This document shows, piece after piece, positions 35,366 to 46,977 of a DNA stretch of 64,000 bases. A program made the position numbers and the translations under genes. The notes below the pieces were generated by a model. It did no database searches. It was not told where the DNA came from and worked only from the letters and a program-made list of their open reading frames with translations. Positions within the stretch are counted from its first letter, which is position 1. Every line of letters begins with the position of its first letter. Origin of the DNA: Eonycteris spelaea (lineage: Eukaryota > Chordata > Mammalia > Chiroptera > Pteropodidae); contig PUFA01000006.1 in assembly GCA_003508835.1 (NCBI GenBank), positions 5,456,001-5,520,000 on the forward strand, given 5' to 3'.

Positions 35366-35808
35366 CTATTTCCAAAAAGAAAAGAAAAAAAACATGCTAA
35401 AATGAGAAGACATCTTGATTTGGAACAAAGAAAAAATTTTTTTGTGTTTTCAGGTTGGTAATTAGATACAGTATAAATGTCACTACTTCCTGAACCACAA
35501 ATAACAAGAGCTTATCCTTAACAAATTTATGAATTTGTGCTTATGCCACATACAGCACTGCGTATTTCTAAAAGCCTACAATTTTAACTGGTTTATTCCC
35601 ATAATCACTTGTTTGAACTGTTATTCAAATGAGTAACTGTCATGGTTAGACACTGTCTAGATATAAAATGGAATGCTGGCTTCATCATCTTGACTTTTTA
35701 ATATTAACCAATTAATTTTCTTTTGACTAGCTCTGATTTTCACTTTTAGCAAGCTACAATCTTCAGTAAATACCAAGCTCTGGACCTAAAAGAAACAAAC
35801 TGCTTTAC

Positions 35809-35928
35809 CTTATGCTTAGAGAGCTGAAGTTTAATTTTGTCTGGGTCATTGGATATCTCCAGTTCTGAGTCCAGGTGACTCTCTGCATCTTCTAGCCAGT
35901 CAATCAGTTTTTTCCAAGCTTCATGGAA
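35809..35928 (-). CDS. MACF1: MACF1 coding exon W27: spectrin-repeat rod
   Basis: The exon is 120 bp, phase 0 on both sides, with acceptor cataattgtag and donor AAG|GTAAAG. It begins [20 protein letters not shown] and ends [10 protein letters not shown]. Confidence 0.96.
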
Positions 35929-36069
35929 CTACAATTATGTAAGAAATAAGTTATAACAGGAAAGAATATGCAAACTATACAACACTTTTACGTGAACCAA
36001 TCCAAAGACTCAATATTACATGTAGCCCAAGGTTGTTCAGTAAATCAGTATCTTTCTTTTATAACTTAC

Positions 36070-36276
36070 TTGTTTTGCTCGCTTCCTGGCATCATCTAGT
36101 GATCGCCCTCTTTCAATAGATCGCTGGACAACCTTCTCCCATCGAGACTGGACACTAACCAACAAATTCTTGATCAGAACAACGTCCTGCTTTTGGCTAA
36201 GGAACTTTAACTGATTCCCGGTTTGATCTAGCTCAATGATCTGGTCTCGATGAGCATTTACTTCATTAGCAAAAAC
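36070..36276 (-). CDS. MACF1: MACF1 coding exon W26: spectrin-repeat rod
   Basis: The exon is 207 bp, phase 0 on both sides, with acceptor tttccctcag and donor CAA|GTAAGT. It begins [20 protein letters not shown] and ends [12 protein letters not shown], with [18 protein letters not shown] as the helix landmark. Confidence 0.96.
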
Positions 36277-36377
36277 CTGAGGGAAAAATATTGCTTTTAA
36301 AACTGAAGACAAGATAGTGGAACATCTCTTTCAACCAGTCTTTCAAAAGGAAGGCAACATCATAGTGTCATAGTTAC

Positions 36378-36533
36378 CTTGTGCTCCTCTATCTGGGAAA
36401 GGACAGTGTTTAGAATCAGGCTGGGAGGAGAAGCGATGTTTAAATTCTGCTCTGCCAGAGTGAGCCAGTTGATAAATTCTTGCAGGGAATTCTGGAATTC
36501 TGTTGCTAGGTTGAGGGCCTCTTCCAGCTTTGA
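36378..36533 (-). CDS. MACF1: MACF1 coding exon W25: spectrin-repeat rod
   Basis: The exon is 156 bp, phase 0 on both sides, with acceptor ttaaaattcag and donor AAG|GTAACT. It begins [20 protein letters not shown] and ends [12 protein letters not shown]. Confidence 0.96.
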
Positions 36534-37847
36534 CTGAATTTTAATTAAAACACACACAACACACACACAATGAAAAAGTGCCAAATTCAGGAATTATAGC
36601 TTCAAGGACAGAAGCATGAATTGTATACCAAATGAAATGACCTCTAAAAAGGAAGTCTCATTTAATCAACTGCCAAATGTTCTTTGTTTGCAAAGAAAGA
36701 GACGCTTTAAAGTTACTGTCTGAAACTGAAAACAACTGCATGAAAAAGGAAAGATCACAATTTGCAGCTGAGTTGCCTTCTCTGCCATTTCCTACTTCTT
36801 AGGACATTAAAGGCTAGGATAAAACTATTCAACATGTACGTAAGTGAACAGACCCATTAGTGGTGATAGGATCTGCAGCCTACTTTGGACAAAGCCTCAT
36901 TTTCTTTTAATGTTCTTTTTGTGACATAAAAACAACTAAATGAAAAGCACTTTACTATACAGATGATGCTCACTGCAGTGTTCTCTGTTTAAATGTTTTC
37001 AGAAAACATGGCGCCTAAAAATGCCTAGGTCTGAAACTTATTCTATCCTACGAACAGAAAAGGTAATAATAGATATTACAATAATGTACAGGTCCGATAT
37101 AAATACATCACGTGGAAAAATAAAATATACCTCAAATCTATTATAAAATGCTTAGGAATATATTGCCAAATTAGGTGGCAAGAAATCCTCCACATCATTT
37201 TATTGATATATTCTTTAATATAGCACCACACATACTTAATACACGATTTTAGTGAACTCGAAATGTAATGTACTTGTAAAATCAGAAATAACTATCTTTT
37301 GCTCGACCAGTTCCATTGGTGATGGGTATATCTTGAGGCAACATGCTCCATTGCTGGGAAAACCCTCCAGAAACTGATTATAAGCCAGAATCTGCTTTGT
37401 TTTCTTTAATTAGTCTTAGTTCTACATTATGCAGGAACTGTAGGCAACAGCCTGTCCAAGAATTAGAACACACCCATACACCTAGGTCCTCTAGCTATTC
37501 TTTGTGTAACCAAATTACTAGACCCTATGTTAGAAAAACTGTATAGAAATTAATTGATCCCAATATGTTCACTGTCTTGAAGAAGAATTTTGATTTTTTA
37601 AGAAAAAGGAAGAGGCCATATAATTTACTTCTCTCTTGATTTTTAGTACAATTCTTTGCATACTATACTTATATTAGAATCCAAATTCTTTGTATGGAAT
37701 TATTTGTCATACTCCCTGAATGCTCTGTCCCCATCCTCCTAAACCTAAGTCACCAGTTCCAACACAATCTTGTTTTTAAGTAGAAAGACAAATCTGAATA
37801 ACAATGGATACAGGGTCCACCACTGAACAGTAATGTCTTAACTGGTA

Positions 37848-37879
<32 letters not shown>

Positions 37880-38113
37880 AATAGAGGCAAATATTGGTAG
37901 AAGCTCGTACCATCAATGCAACTTGGCATGGATGGAAAATAGAAATTTAATGGCAGAAAAGATAAGATGATTAGCACAAAGGAAATTCTGAGACTATCCA
38001 TTCTGCAGCTTCTGGTATAATATACTAGTCTTAAAATTCCTCATAGAAACCAGATGGTAATTGCATGCCACCACCAAGCACACCACACACTACACTGTAT
38101 TTTGTGGTGATAC
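36534..38113 (-). other. MACF1: MACF1 intron W24-W25 (1.6 kb)
   Basis: The intron is AT-rich with no recognised exon. It contains a short CA-rich stretch (36548-36570) and a 23-nt A-run at 37853-37875. Confidence 0.6.
37853..37875 (+). repeat. Poly-A run, 23 nt
   Basis: This is an uninterrupted A homopolymer, the longest in the window. No retroposon body or target-site duplication could be recognised upstream of it. Confidence 0.9.
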
Positions 38114-38287
38114 CTTTCTTTCTTCCATCTTACTGCTGACCACATGCCACTTCTGTTCCAGGAGTGCTACGCTCTGTTCCGTCTTTGAGCCAGACCCCGA
38201 ATCATCACGGCTTAGAAGCATGAGCCTGCCCTTGTCAAGTAGTTGATTATAAGTCTCTTCCTTGGCTTTGAGCTGGGAATAAAGTTC
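38114..38287 (-). CDS. MACF1: MACF1 coding exon W24: spectrin-repeat rod
   Basis: The exon is 174 bp, phase 0 on both sides, with acceptor ttcttatag and donor AAG|GTATCA. It begins ELYSQLKAKEETYNQLLDKG and ends WHVVSSKMEERK. Confidence 0.96.
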
Positions 38288-38996
38288 CTATAAGAAAAGG
38301 CAGGAAAGGTATCATTAACGCCAATTCCCTGAAAGACAGCCACATATAGATTATGAGCACAGTATGGAAAAGTCCAGGAAGGGCTCATCTTGACTAAAAT
38401 CCTTTCTTTTGGATTCAGTTCAACTGCTGAGCTATTAGGAAATAAAACCCACCAATATTCCTTAATATTAAAATAATCTGCCACCAAGTAAACAGAATTG
38501 TTTTTAAGGATCAGAGATTATAAAAATAGACTCCAATAATTTATTGCTCCTTTTCCTGAAGGACTTGCCTAGAAATTGTTGCTTTTTATTCTGAGCCACT
38601 TTCTTAAAATACTGCTAGTATCTACTGGATTTTCCTAAATCCCACCTAAGTAGTCTTTTTCTTATGTACGACTGCATCTGAGTTGTGTATTTGTCTTCTT
38701 GATGCTCTCACTTCAAATCCATATTCTTGTGCTCACCGAACTGACCAACTCAAAATTTACCAGCTCACCAAGGTATTTCCAGCCAATTCTTCATTGTTAC
38801 CACTGGAAGCCTGTCGCCCACAGGCTTTCAATATCCCTGTCTGTGGTAGGGTATTAAAAGCCTGTATATAGGCAGCAGTCCGTAAGGTTGTACTATACTG
38901 TCACTAAAAAGGCACTACTTTGTAGACTCCCAGATACATATCTTTCTGTGAACTCAGAAAGGAGCTATTGAATATGAAATGCTTCTGCTCAATTAC

Positions 38997-39125
38997 CATA
39001 TGTGTATCAAGCTGTTCCCTAGCAGTTTCAGGAAGTCCTCCTGTGGGCTTAGATGCAGAAAGTTGGGTCTCCATTCTAGTCAGTTCCAAGAGGAAATCTT
39101 CAATTTCACTGTGGAAACCCTGGGC
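38997..39125 (-). CDS. MACF1: MACF1 coding exon W23: spectrin-repeat rod
   Basis: The exon is 129 bp, phase 0 on both sides, with donor ATG|GTAATT. The acceptor (ttctcaaaag) has a weak pyrimidine tract. It begins AQGFHSEIEDFLLELTRMET and ends AREQLDTHM. Confidence 0.95.
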
Positions 39126-39686
39126 CTTTTGAGAAAAGACATATCAGCAAGGTCAGCAATCAATTCTAGCTTCAAAAGTAAACTTTCTAAATGACCATAA
39201 GAAAAATTTGTCTTGAGGGAAAAGTTCTGAGCTGCTCACAGGCAGAGCTGCTCTGTTGCTGGATTAGCATGGGGCCAATATATTTATTTACTTTTAGAAT
39301 CTAGCAGAATCTTTCAGACCTCACTGTAACATGTTATAGATGTCTGAAACAGTTGATAAATTGGTTGACTAGGGTACTGTTGAATATGGATACGGAGGGA
39401 CCTAACTTGATAACTGAATCTGTGGACAAGGTTTTTTATAGCAAAAATCTACTAACTTTGAATAGTAAACAAAGACACTGGACTACATACTATCCTCCCA
39501 AACCCATCAAATCTTTCCAGAAAAGTTACAGCTGTTCATTCCAGAAAAGTTACAGCACAGAAATGACCTTCCTCTCCAGACACAGGGGGCTCCACCCCAA
39601 ATAGCTTTCCTTTTGTTGATTTAGGATTTCTTCCAAATGTTGCTATGTGCACAGCTCTGCCTACCGAACTGGGACGATGCACGTAC

Positions 39687-39884
39687 CTGCTGCAGTGTCG
39701 ACTGAAGCTGCTGCTCCCTCTCCTCTGTTTTTTGTAACACCGACTCCCAGCACTGGTTCATAGTTTCCAAGCGGCTCCTTAAGCTGCTGGCATCATCTCC
39801 AGCACTAGACTCCAGTAGTTCATTGCCAGCTTTGTTGACTGTTTCCACTGTGGCTTGATGCGCCAAAACATCATTTTTTAGAAC
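39687..39884 (-). CDS. MACF1: MACF1 coding exon W22: spectrin-repeat rod
   Basis: The exon is 198 bp, phase 0 on both sides, with acceptor cattttttag and donor CAG|GTACGT. It begins VLKNDVLAHQATVETVNKAG and ends EEREQQLQSTLQQ. Confidence 0.96.
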
Positions 39885-40027
39885 CTAAAAAATGTTGAAA
39901 AACATAATTTATCTCTGCAGATAACCTCAAACCTGGTTCTCTTGGTACACATAATATCAAAAGACTTCTGGTGGCAATATCTGGTCTCAAACTAATAGGC
40001 TTAGAGATGAAAAATAAAAATACTTAC

Positions 40028-40183
40028 ATGGTGCTTCGCGAGCTCAACTTCGATGACTTTTGGATCTCCACTTATTGGTCTCTGAGCATCTAACAACTCT
40101 TCGGTGTGAATCAGCCAACTCATTAGTTCTTCTAAGGCATGCTGGAACTGGCCAAGGGCCAAGAGAGCACCTTCTAGCTTATG
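40028..40183 (-). CDS. MACF1: MACF1 coding exon W21: spectrin-repeat rod
   Basis: The exon is 156 bp, phase 0 on both sides, with donor CAT|GTAAGT. It begins [20 protein letters not shown] and ends [10 protein letters not shown]. The acceptor is at tctgagtag; using the first AG of this stretch instead would add an in-frame TAG, so the second is chosen. Confidence 0.95.
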
Positions 40184-40278
40184 CTACTCAGAAAAAGATA
40201 TAAAGAGAACAAGAGATTGTTAGAAAATTAGAAAACAGTAGCTAGTAGTCCATTTATGTATTCCACCATTTGCTTTAC

Positions 40279-40452
40279 CTGTCTGTGGGCAATTTTTTCA
40301 CCCAGGTTCTCCCAGAGGTGTTTGAGTTCCGTCAATGGTTCTCGTATGATGTCTCTGTCTGTTTCATCAGTAGCTTTCTTTAACATCAGTTCGCCCTGGT
40401 GATTGAGCTTTTCCATTTCGATTTGCTGTTGGTAAACTTCCACTTTGAACTC
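40279..40452 (-). CDS. MACF1: MACF1 coding exon W20: spectrin-repeat rod
   Basis: The exon is 174 bp, phase 0 on both sides, with acceptor tttttgatag and donor CAG|GTAAAG. It begins EFKVEVYQQQIEMEKLNHQG and ends LWENLGEKIAHRQ. Confidence 0.96.
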
Positions 40453-40544
40453 CTATCAAAAACATACTTAATGTTAGTATCCAACCAAGTCTTTAAAAAC
40501 TAAAAGAAGCAAACCTTCTTCAAAAGCTATTCCCAGATACGAAC

Positions 40545-40646
40545 CTTCATTTCATTTAACTGATCTTTAACAGTGTTGAGGTCAGTGCCGACAGGGGGCA
40601 TGGTGCAGAGTTTAATCACAGTGTTATCTAGCCAGTCAAACATAGC
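40545..40646 (-). CDS. MACF1: MACF1 coding exon W19: spectrin-repeat rod
   Basis: The exon is 102 bp, phase 0 on both sides, with acceptor tttattttag. It begins AMFDWLDNTVIKLCTMPPVG and ends NTVKDQLNEMK. The donor AAG|GTTCGT is weaker than the others in this gene. Confidence 0.95.
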
Positions 40647-41248
40647 CTAAAATAAAAATACAAATAAGCAGTCAAAAAAACAAAAACATAAGGAGTCAGG
40701 AGAGAATTAGCATTATTTCTGCTTATTTATCAGAGATAAATCAAAGTACCATGTGCTGCTTGTTTTTAGGTGAAAGGCAGAGATAATTTAGTAATATGGG
40801 GATTTAAGAATAAAGGCAAGGTTACTGAGATAATATCCAAAATAAACTATTTTCTGAAATAACTAAATGTGAATAAACGTTGACATTTCTCATGGCTAGC
40901 TAGCAAGCTCATAATGTGCCAAAGCTACTGTGCCAGGTTGTGCTTCAGGATAACCTGGGTTTGGAACCTCTCGCAAGCAATGATTTCACCTTCACTGCAC
41001 AGCCACCACGAGGATAACTACGATGAACACAAGATGATGAAAAACATGGCAACAAGGGTAGAAATGTGGGTACTGGTACTTTTTACACTTCGAAGTCGGA
41101 AACTGGCTAGAAACACTGGCTAGGAAGAGGCTGTCTCAGGCTTGAGAATGCTGTGGTCCTTGTAAAGGTGGTCCACTCTCATGCTGGATTCAGAGTACGC
41201 CAACACAGAACCTGTTATTTCTGTGGCGATCCCCTTACGGTTTCTCAC

Positions 41249-41350
41249 CTGCAGAGTATCCTGATACTGCACAGCGGCTTGCATGGCATCCTCAAGCTTT
41301 TCTAGCCTCTCTTTCCATGTTTTGTTTAAGTTCTCCCAGGCATTATTCAT
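41249..41350 (-). CDS. MACF1: MACF1 coding exon W18: spectrin-repeat rod
   Basis: The exon is 102 bp, phase 0 on both sides, with acceptor tttcccctag and donor CAG|GTGAGA. It begins [20 protein letters not shown] and ends [10 protein letters not shown]. Confidence 0.96.
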
Positions 41351-41444
41351 CTAGGGGAAAGACAGATTCTTTAATTAATACCGCTCTTCAGTCTGAGTCC
41401 GCTAGTATCTATCTCATCAGAACTCCTTATCCATTTCTCCACAC

Positions 41445-41567
41445 CTCATCAATGCTTTTCTTCACTTCAGGCTTCTCAGTTTCTCCACAGGCAAAAATCA
41501 AATCTGCTCCAAGGATTCGAATAAACTCCAGTTCCTCATGTAGACCATCTGTCTCTTCCTTAATAGT
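41445..41567 (-). CDS. MACF1: MACF1 coding exon W17: spectrin-repeat rod
   Basis: The exon is 123 bp, phase 0 on both sides, with acceptor ttacgtgtag and donor GAG|GTGTGG. It begins [20 protein letters not shown] and ends [11 protein letters not shown]. Confidence 0.96.
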
Positions 41568-42629
41568 CTACACGTAAATGAAGAGAACATAAGCCAAAAC
41601 AGAAGCAGAACAGAACTTCCCAAACTTTGCAAATGTAATTATATCTCATCAATAGCAGATGTTAAACAGGACTGTCAATTTCACAAAAGCCTTTCAATGT
41701 TCTTATAGTATTTCATTTATCTAAATAGTGAAGTTCCAGACTCTGGTTATTTATCATATACATATACAAAAAAATATGTTTCAAGTCTATTTAAATATAT
41801 AACTATAATTAACAGTCTGTGAAAAGTACAATGAGCTTCAATAATTTACCAAAGGTTCGTCCTTCCTTCCTCCAAGAGATTATAATCTATAGCCAGAAGT
41901 CTATTATAAAGACATGCATCAACGAGAGTAAATAATATAGCACAAATTACAAACTTAATTGAGAGACTGCATAATAGGAATGCTAGGCTATATAATCTTG
42001 AAGAAAGTCAGTTCTGTGCCAAATCCTAAAAAGTGGTTCATGGACTGGCAATGACAGGGGTGGGGAGGGAGAGAATGGTTGAAATAAAAGACATAAGAGA
42101 GACAATATCAAAACAGGCATGGTTTGAACTAGACTTAAAAAAACGAGGGGAAAAGTGCATTTAGTAAAAATAAAAACTAGGTCCCCAAAAAGACTAGAAA
42201 AAGGTATGTCAAAGAAGTGACCGTTATCTTTGGATGATAAACAGAGAATTTATTTTCTTTTCCACCTTCTATTCTTTTGCATTAAAGAAATTTACTTGAG
42301 AAACAAAATAATGTATACTATAGCAAGGACTAAATTCAGAAATAAAAGCAAAACTGGATTTTCTAAGCATATTATATTAATTAAGTTTAAAACTAATGAG
42401 AAAATTAGTTTTGTGTGATGAAACTGTTCTATTTCATAATCTATAAGCAGTAAAACTTGTATATATAAAAAAGAAATCCACTATTTGTAGATATTTCCTT
42501 CAAGTAGAAAATATCCCATTAAACTTAAAACAGCTTTTAAGGCACTCAGCTTGGCTAGGCAGTTAGTTAACACAATATACTTGGATAAAGTACTTTTCTA
42601 GAGAACATAAGGGTGTTTTTTGTTTTTAC
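41568..42629 (-). other. MACF1: MACF1 intron W16-W17 (1.1 kb)
   Basis: The intron is AT-rich with no exon or recognisable repeat. Confidence 0.6.
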
Positions 42630-42856
42630 CTCAGCAGCTTCAACCTGTTGTTTGATGATGGATGGATCAATGCCTGGGCTTTCTAAGTCATGGACGATGT
42701 CCTGGGTGTCTTTGATGGTGGTGAGGAGAGCTGCCATGTCATACCAGAACTTCTCTGCTAGTTCAAGGACATCAAGGAACTTAATTTCCCGCTCTTCAGC
42801 CCGAGCTTTGATGTCCTCCCAGAAGAATACCATTTGGTCCAATTTGTCCTGGATTT
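42630..42856 (-). CDS. MACF1: MACF1 coding exon W16: spectrin-repeat rod
   Basis: The exon is 227 bp, with a strong pyrimidine-rich acceptor (cctcctttacactctcag) and donor GAG|GTAAAA. The first two bases complete a Glu codon begun in W15. It continues [20 protein letters not shown] and ends [10 protein letters not shown]. Confidence 0.96.
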
Positions 42857-43489
42857 CTGAGAGTGTAAAGGAGGACTGCTCTAAGTACTTGAAATCAGTT
42901 TCATCAGAAATACCATCTAATTTTACTCACATTTTCACTGAAATTATCTTTAAAAAAGCTCTAAGAATTTATAACTAAGGGATAGTTTTCTATCTTAGTT
43001 TTTTTATTATTTCCACATTTACATTTTCTGCTTATATTGGTCTCACATATAGAGATCGCAGTGGTAATCTGGAAATGAATTATCATCTAATATAAAGGTA
43101 CTGGAAAGATACGAAACACCTAACCTACTGACTTATAAAGGGACTGAGATTTCCATTTCCAGTGTTCTGTGTTGAATTTGCTGTTTTCCATGAAAGTTAT
43201 TAAAAAAGGTAGTTAAGTTCTATCCACTATTGATACAGTAGTTCACTCATATTAGGGGTTAGAGGAGCATTTGTTTCCTGGCCTGGGAATCTAACTACCA
43301 ATTGTAACCTTGTTTCAATGAGGAGATGTGTTTTGAATTCTAAATGCCTTCCTAATGACTTTCTGGAATACTCATTACTTGGGAACTATCTACATTCAAT
43401 TAATTACTTCTGGTGGGATGCTGGAAGTAAACATAGCTTAGAACTTCTTCTATTGGTTTTCCTTAAAAATAGTCAGATTCATTGAGCAC

Positions 43490-43721
43490 CTTTTGCAGCC
43501 AGATCCTTGTCAGCTCCCTGAGATCGCCCGATGAGCTCTTCTCCGCGGCGCTTCAGGGCCTCAAAGGAAGGCTGCAGTTTTTCTAGCTCCACGGCTGCAC
43601 TCTTATTGTCACTGATGCACTCTCTGATCTTCTCCACTTCAGCTGGGATCAGGGGTGGCATACGCAGGCGAGAGGAAAGATTCTCCAGAGTCTCCAACAT
43701 GGGCTCAATTTTATCATGGAA
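43490..43721 (-). CDS. MACF1: MACF1 coding exon W15: spectrin-repeat rod
   Basis: The exon is 232 bp, starts in phase 0 after acceptor ttgtttag and ends with one base of a Glu codon before GTGCTC. It begins FHDKIEPMLETLENLSSRLR and ends RSQGADKDLAAK. Confidence 0.96.
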
Positions 43722-44624
43722 CTAAACAAATGCCAGGCCATGAGCCATCACAGCAATACTTCACCATACTTTTGGGGGAAGTGTTAGGGGAGATAACACC
43801 AAGGTATAAATCTACTTCTATTTGGGATGCCCTACACACAGCCACGCCCAGTGGATGTTGGGTTTGGCTCAGGAACTGTTTTGGGCATAGTACACTAGAG
43901 CTGGCCCATCAGAAAAAGAAAGTAAATGTTTAAGAATTAAAAAGATATTAAGTAATATACTAGAAACATGACGAGAAAGGGACAAGACTATGAAACTGGT
44001 GAGAGTCAGTGTGTCAACATCTCAGATGACAGTTGCATGCAACAGATTAGACCAACAAGTTAGATGCCCTCCACCAACTATGTAAGTAGATGGGGAACTC
44101 AATATGCTAAATGACTTAGAATTTTAAATTATCATAGCATGCAACTTAACAACCATCATAGATAACAGTGAGAAAGGAAAATGTTGGCACGATGAAAAAA
44201 AATTAAGGAAGGCCAAACCTAACCTTATTCTAAAAGAACAATTTCCTCTTTTCTGGTACTTTGAATAAAATGACTACAATTGGAAAATTTTCATTTATAA
44301 TCTGAAGCAGAGAGGGGAGAAACGGAAGCAAAACAGCTAAGCTTGCCCCCTAAAAAAGCTATCTAAAAGCTACTTTGGATTCATTAATTAGAATAAGGCT
44401 TATCCACTGTAAGTGTCCTATAGGAAATATGTGGTGGGGTTTCCTTAACAAACTCACTTTCCATCACTCCTTCACTTCTAGGTTCCACCCAAATGAAACT
44501 GGCATAATTAACTGCACTAATAAAGTTCATTCCACTGAAGTTTAGGGAAATTTCCTTATAGGCAATCCTCTCAATTTTCAGCTTCATAAGAACACTCTAA
44601 TCCCAATGGGGGTGGGTACCTTAC

Positions 44625-44633
44625 CTCTGTGAT
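44625..44633 (-). CDS. MACF1: MACF1 microexon W14 (9 nt, residues Ile-Thr-Glu)
   Basis: Nine bases, ATCACAGAG, lie between acceptor cccaccattacag and donor GTAAGG, about 0.9 kb from each neighbouring exon. Both neighbours join in phase 0. The known MACF1 protein has I-T-E between the A/T-Q end of W13 and the F-H-D start of W15, exactly what this microexon supplies. Gene finders that work on coding length would miss it. Confidence 0.9.
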
Positions 44634-45040
44634 CTGTAATGGTGGGCGCGGTCAACACAACAATGAAATGTGACGATGTGGGGAAGACAGGAGCAGGCAG
44701 CAACAACACAAAGTAACACATTCCACAATGTGAGTGAGAGATGGGACGGAAGGTGGGGGGGAAACTTGAGTAAGTACAAATATTAACCAAGAATATTGAC
44801 TAAACATAGGAAATAAAATACCCAGACATGACGAAAGTACCACTCACAGTAATATATTAGTTGAAAAGTATGTAGTTACATGCTTTAAACTCCACTGCTG
44901 GTGGTTTAGGCTTCTCTTTTACTCTTATGTCTCCCTACTTAAGCATCTTTCTCTGAGCTAGGAGCTAGCAAGCCAGTGGCCTCTTGAGTAGAGAACTAAT
45001 GTGCTGTCTTCTAAACCTCAAAAGTAACAGGCCCAATAGT

Positions 45041-45211
45041 AATCTGACTTTTCTTTTATTTATTTATTTTTTTAATGCCTTCAGCACCTGGTATTCCACG
45101 GTGGTCTCCCATCCAAGTTCTAACCAGGCCCGACCCTACTTAGCTTCCGAGATCAGATGAGATCGGGCACATTCAGGGTGGCATGGCTGTACACTTAATC
45201 TGACTTTTCTT
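45041..45211 (-). repeat. 5S-rRNA-derived retroposon with A-rich tail and 15-bp target-site duplication
   Basis: The direct repeats AATCTGACTTTTCTT at 45041-45055 and 45197-45211 are identical. Between them, on the minus strand, is a 5S-like body followed by an A-rich tail (the plus strand reads ttttatttatttatttttttaa). This is the structure of a LINE-mobilised short retroposon. Established literature describes 5S-rRNA-derived SINEs (Meg-R type) in fruit bats, and this copy fits that class. A one-off retropseudogene of 5S rRNA is the alternative. Confidence 0.8.
45075..45194 (-). pseudogene. 5S rRNA-like sequence (body of the retroposon)
   Basis: The 120-nt body reads from GTGTACAGCCATGCCACCCT to the 3' end and aligns with mammalian 5S rRNA along its whole length, including CCCGATCTCATCTGATCTCG, GAAGCTAAGTAGGGTCGGGC and ACTTGGATGGGAGACC. 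About a dozen substitutions are present, several at CpG sites. It is unlikely to be a functional 5S gene. Confidence 0.9.
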
Positions 45212-45518
45212 AAGGCATTTATTACTTTGAAATGAATTTATAAAGAATTGTCCCTGCTAAAGGACTGTCATAATATAAAGTCTTCAAGAAAAGAATCAAC
45301 AGACAATATATACCAACTGAGACACGTTTAACCCTCCTGACACGTGTCAGCATACCCATGCTCCTTTAATGAAAATGTAGACTGGCAAAGGTTCCTAGTC
45401 TCTGATAATGTATCACCAACATGCTGGTCTAGACACTCCTGAGCACAGAAAATACCTGATACACTGACTCCTTGCTTAGAATACAGGATAGTGGAAGGAG
45501 TTTATGACACACACGTAC

Positions 45519-45722
45519 CTGAGCTGACTGGGAAATAGCCTCGTCCAGAGCCAGGGCCCGCTGGCGCACCTCCTCTTTTATTTGGGCATACGTGTTTTCT
45601 GCCTTCCGATATTTTTCTTCCACCATTTCTCCCTCTTCAGGATTTAGCTCCTTTAGTTGTGGGCCTATCTTTAGCAGTTTATCAATATGAGGTTTGTGTT
45701 CAGCAATGGATTCCCTTAATTG
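45519..45722 (-). CDS. MACF1: MACF1 coding exon W13: spectrin-repeat rod
   Basis: The exon is 204 bp, phase 0 on both sides, with a tag acceptor and donor CAG|GTACGT. It begins [20 protein letters not shown] and ends [12 protein letters not shown]. It joins to the microexon W14. Confidence 0.96.
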
Positions 45723-46693
45723 CTATGTGAAGAAATATGGATCAAAATGAGCATGTTTATATCAGTTTATTTATTTAAATATTTGGTCAGAGCTTACGCC
45801 AATTTTGGGAGAACAAAATGAATTACTAAATACCAGCAAGTCCCAGCATTTCATCATTTATTGAGAGGGAAAAACATCTATGTCTTGGGCTCTGGTCACT
45901 ACCTGATTTCTCTAACTGTTTAAAGCCAGTGGTGTCTCATCGCCCAGGTAGTGTTCCCAGATGCATCCTCTGTCACTTTTACCCTCCAATATAAGTTTAT
46001 TCCATCATCTTCTGTATTCATAAATACTTATGCACACTAACAGTAATTTCTATAGTTTAATACCTGTCTCCCTCCCCAGGCTGAGAGACACTAAGCAGGA
46101 CGAGCTACAAATAGCAACATTTCTGGTAATCCAATCACTCCTTGACTTTACTGCTGACTATTTCTAGTTTACAACTTTCCACTTTTAGGAATGCAGAGAT
46201 AGGAATAAGCACAGGCCATAAACAAATAATATAAGCATTAAAAAGTATCTTTATACAGTGGTAATAGCATTTGTTGAAGTGTCTACAAACTTCTCTTTCA
46301 TCAACGATATGCAGCAAATGCTTTCTGACATTCCTTCATGGCTCTCACTCCAGCTGGGGCCTAACCGAATGGAAAGAGCCACTGAACTACACCCCAAGTC
46401 TAACACCACCCTATTGTCACTGGAAAGATGTTAAATTCCCTAGATGTTTACTTAATTCTTTGTTTACTTCTGCAATATCCAGGTTCCTGGTATTTCCATA
46501 ATATGTTCTTTAACTGATTCATATTAAAGGACAAAGGAAATAATTCAGATATGTATTTTTATTGTGTAAAGAAATTCTAACTGATTAAGCATTTTAACCT
46601 TAACACTCAGTAGGCACCGGTAATATGTTTTTTAATAGATTGTGGAGCCCATTTTCAGTTCTGCAGTTAAATGAAACTCAGCATGCTCCTTAC

Positions 46694-46912
46694 CCTCATT
46701 TCCTCTTGCTGTTGCCTGAGTTGCTCATGATCAATAGCGGGAGGAGGTAACTGTGCTATTAGTGCCCGAGTTTCTTCAATCCACGGGCTGAGCTCCTCGT
46801 AAGTTTCCCAAAATTGGTTCACCAAGACCTGTGCCCGCTCTAGACGGGCATAACGCTCTGAATTGAGTAGACTAACATCTTCGTATTGCTGTATTAGAGA
46901 CTCTGTCTTCTC
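46694..46912 (-). CDS. MACF1: MACF1 coding exon W12: spectrin-repeat rod
   Basis: The exon is 219 bp, phase 0 on both sides, with acceptor gttcatag and donor AGG|GTAAGG. It begins EKTESLIQQYEDVSLLNSER and ends DHEQLRQQQEEMR. Confidence 0.96.
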
Positions 46913-46977
46913 CTATGAACAGAAGAAGTATTACTGTTATGAACTCTTCTAAGAAAAAATGTAGGTATATATACATT

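Noticed and set aside
37853..37875. Poly-A run as the tail of a processed pseudogene
   Set aside because: No recognisable gene body precedes it and no flanking duplication was found, so it is kept only as a simple repeat.
45075..45194. Functional 5S rRNA gene
   Set aside because: It has about a dozen substitutions, an A-rich tail and target-site duplications, all features of a retroposed copy and not of the tandem 5S gene cluster.
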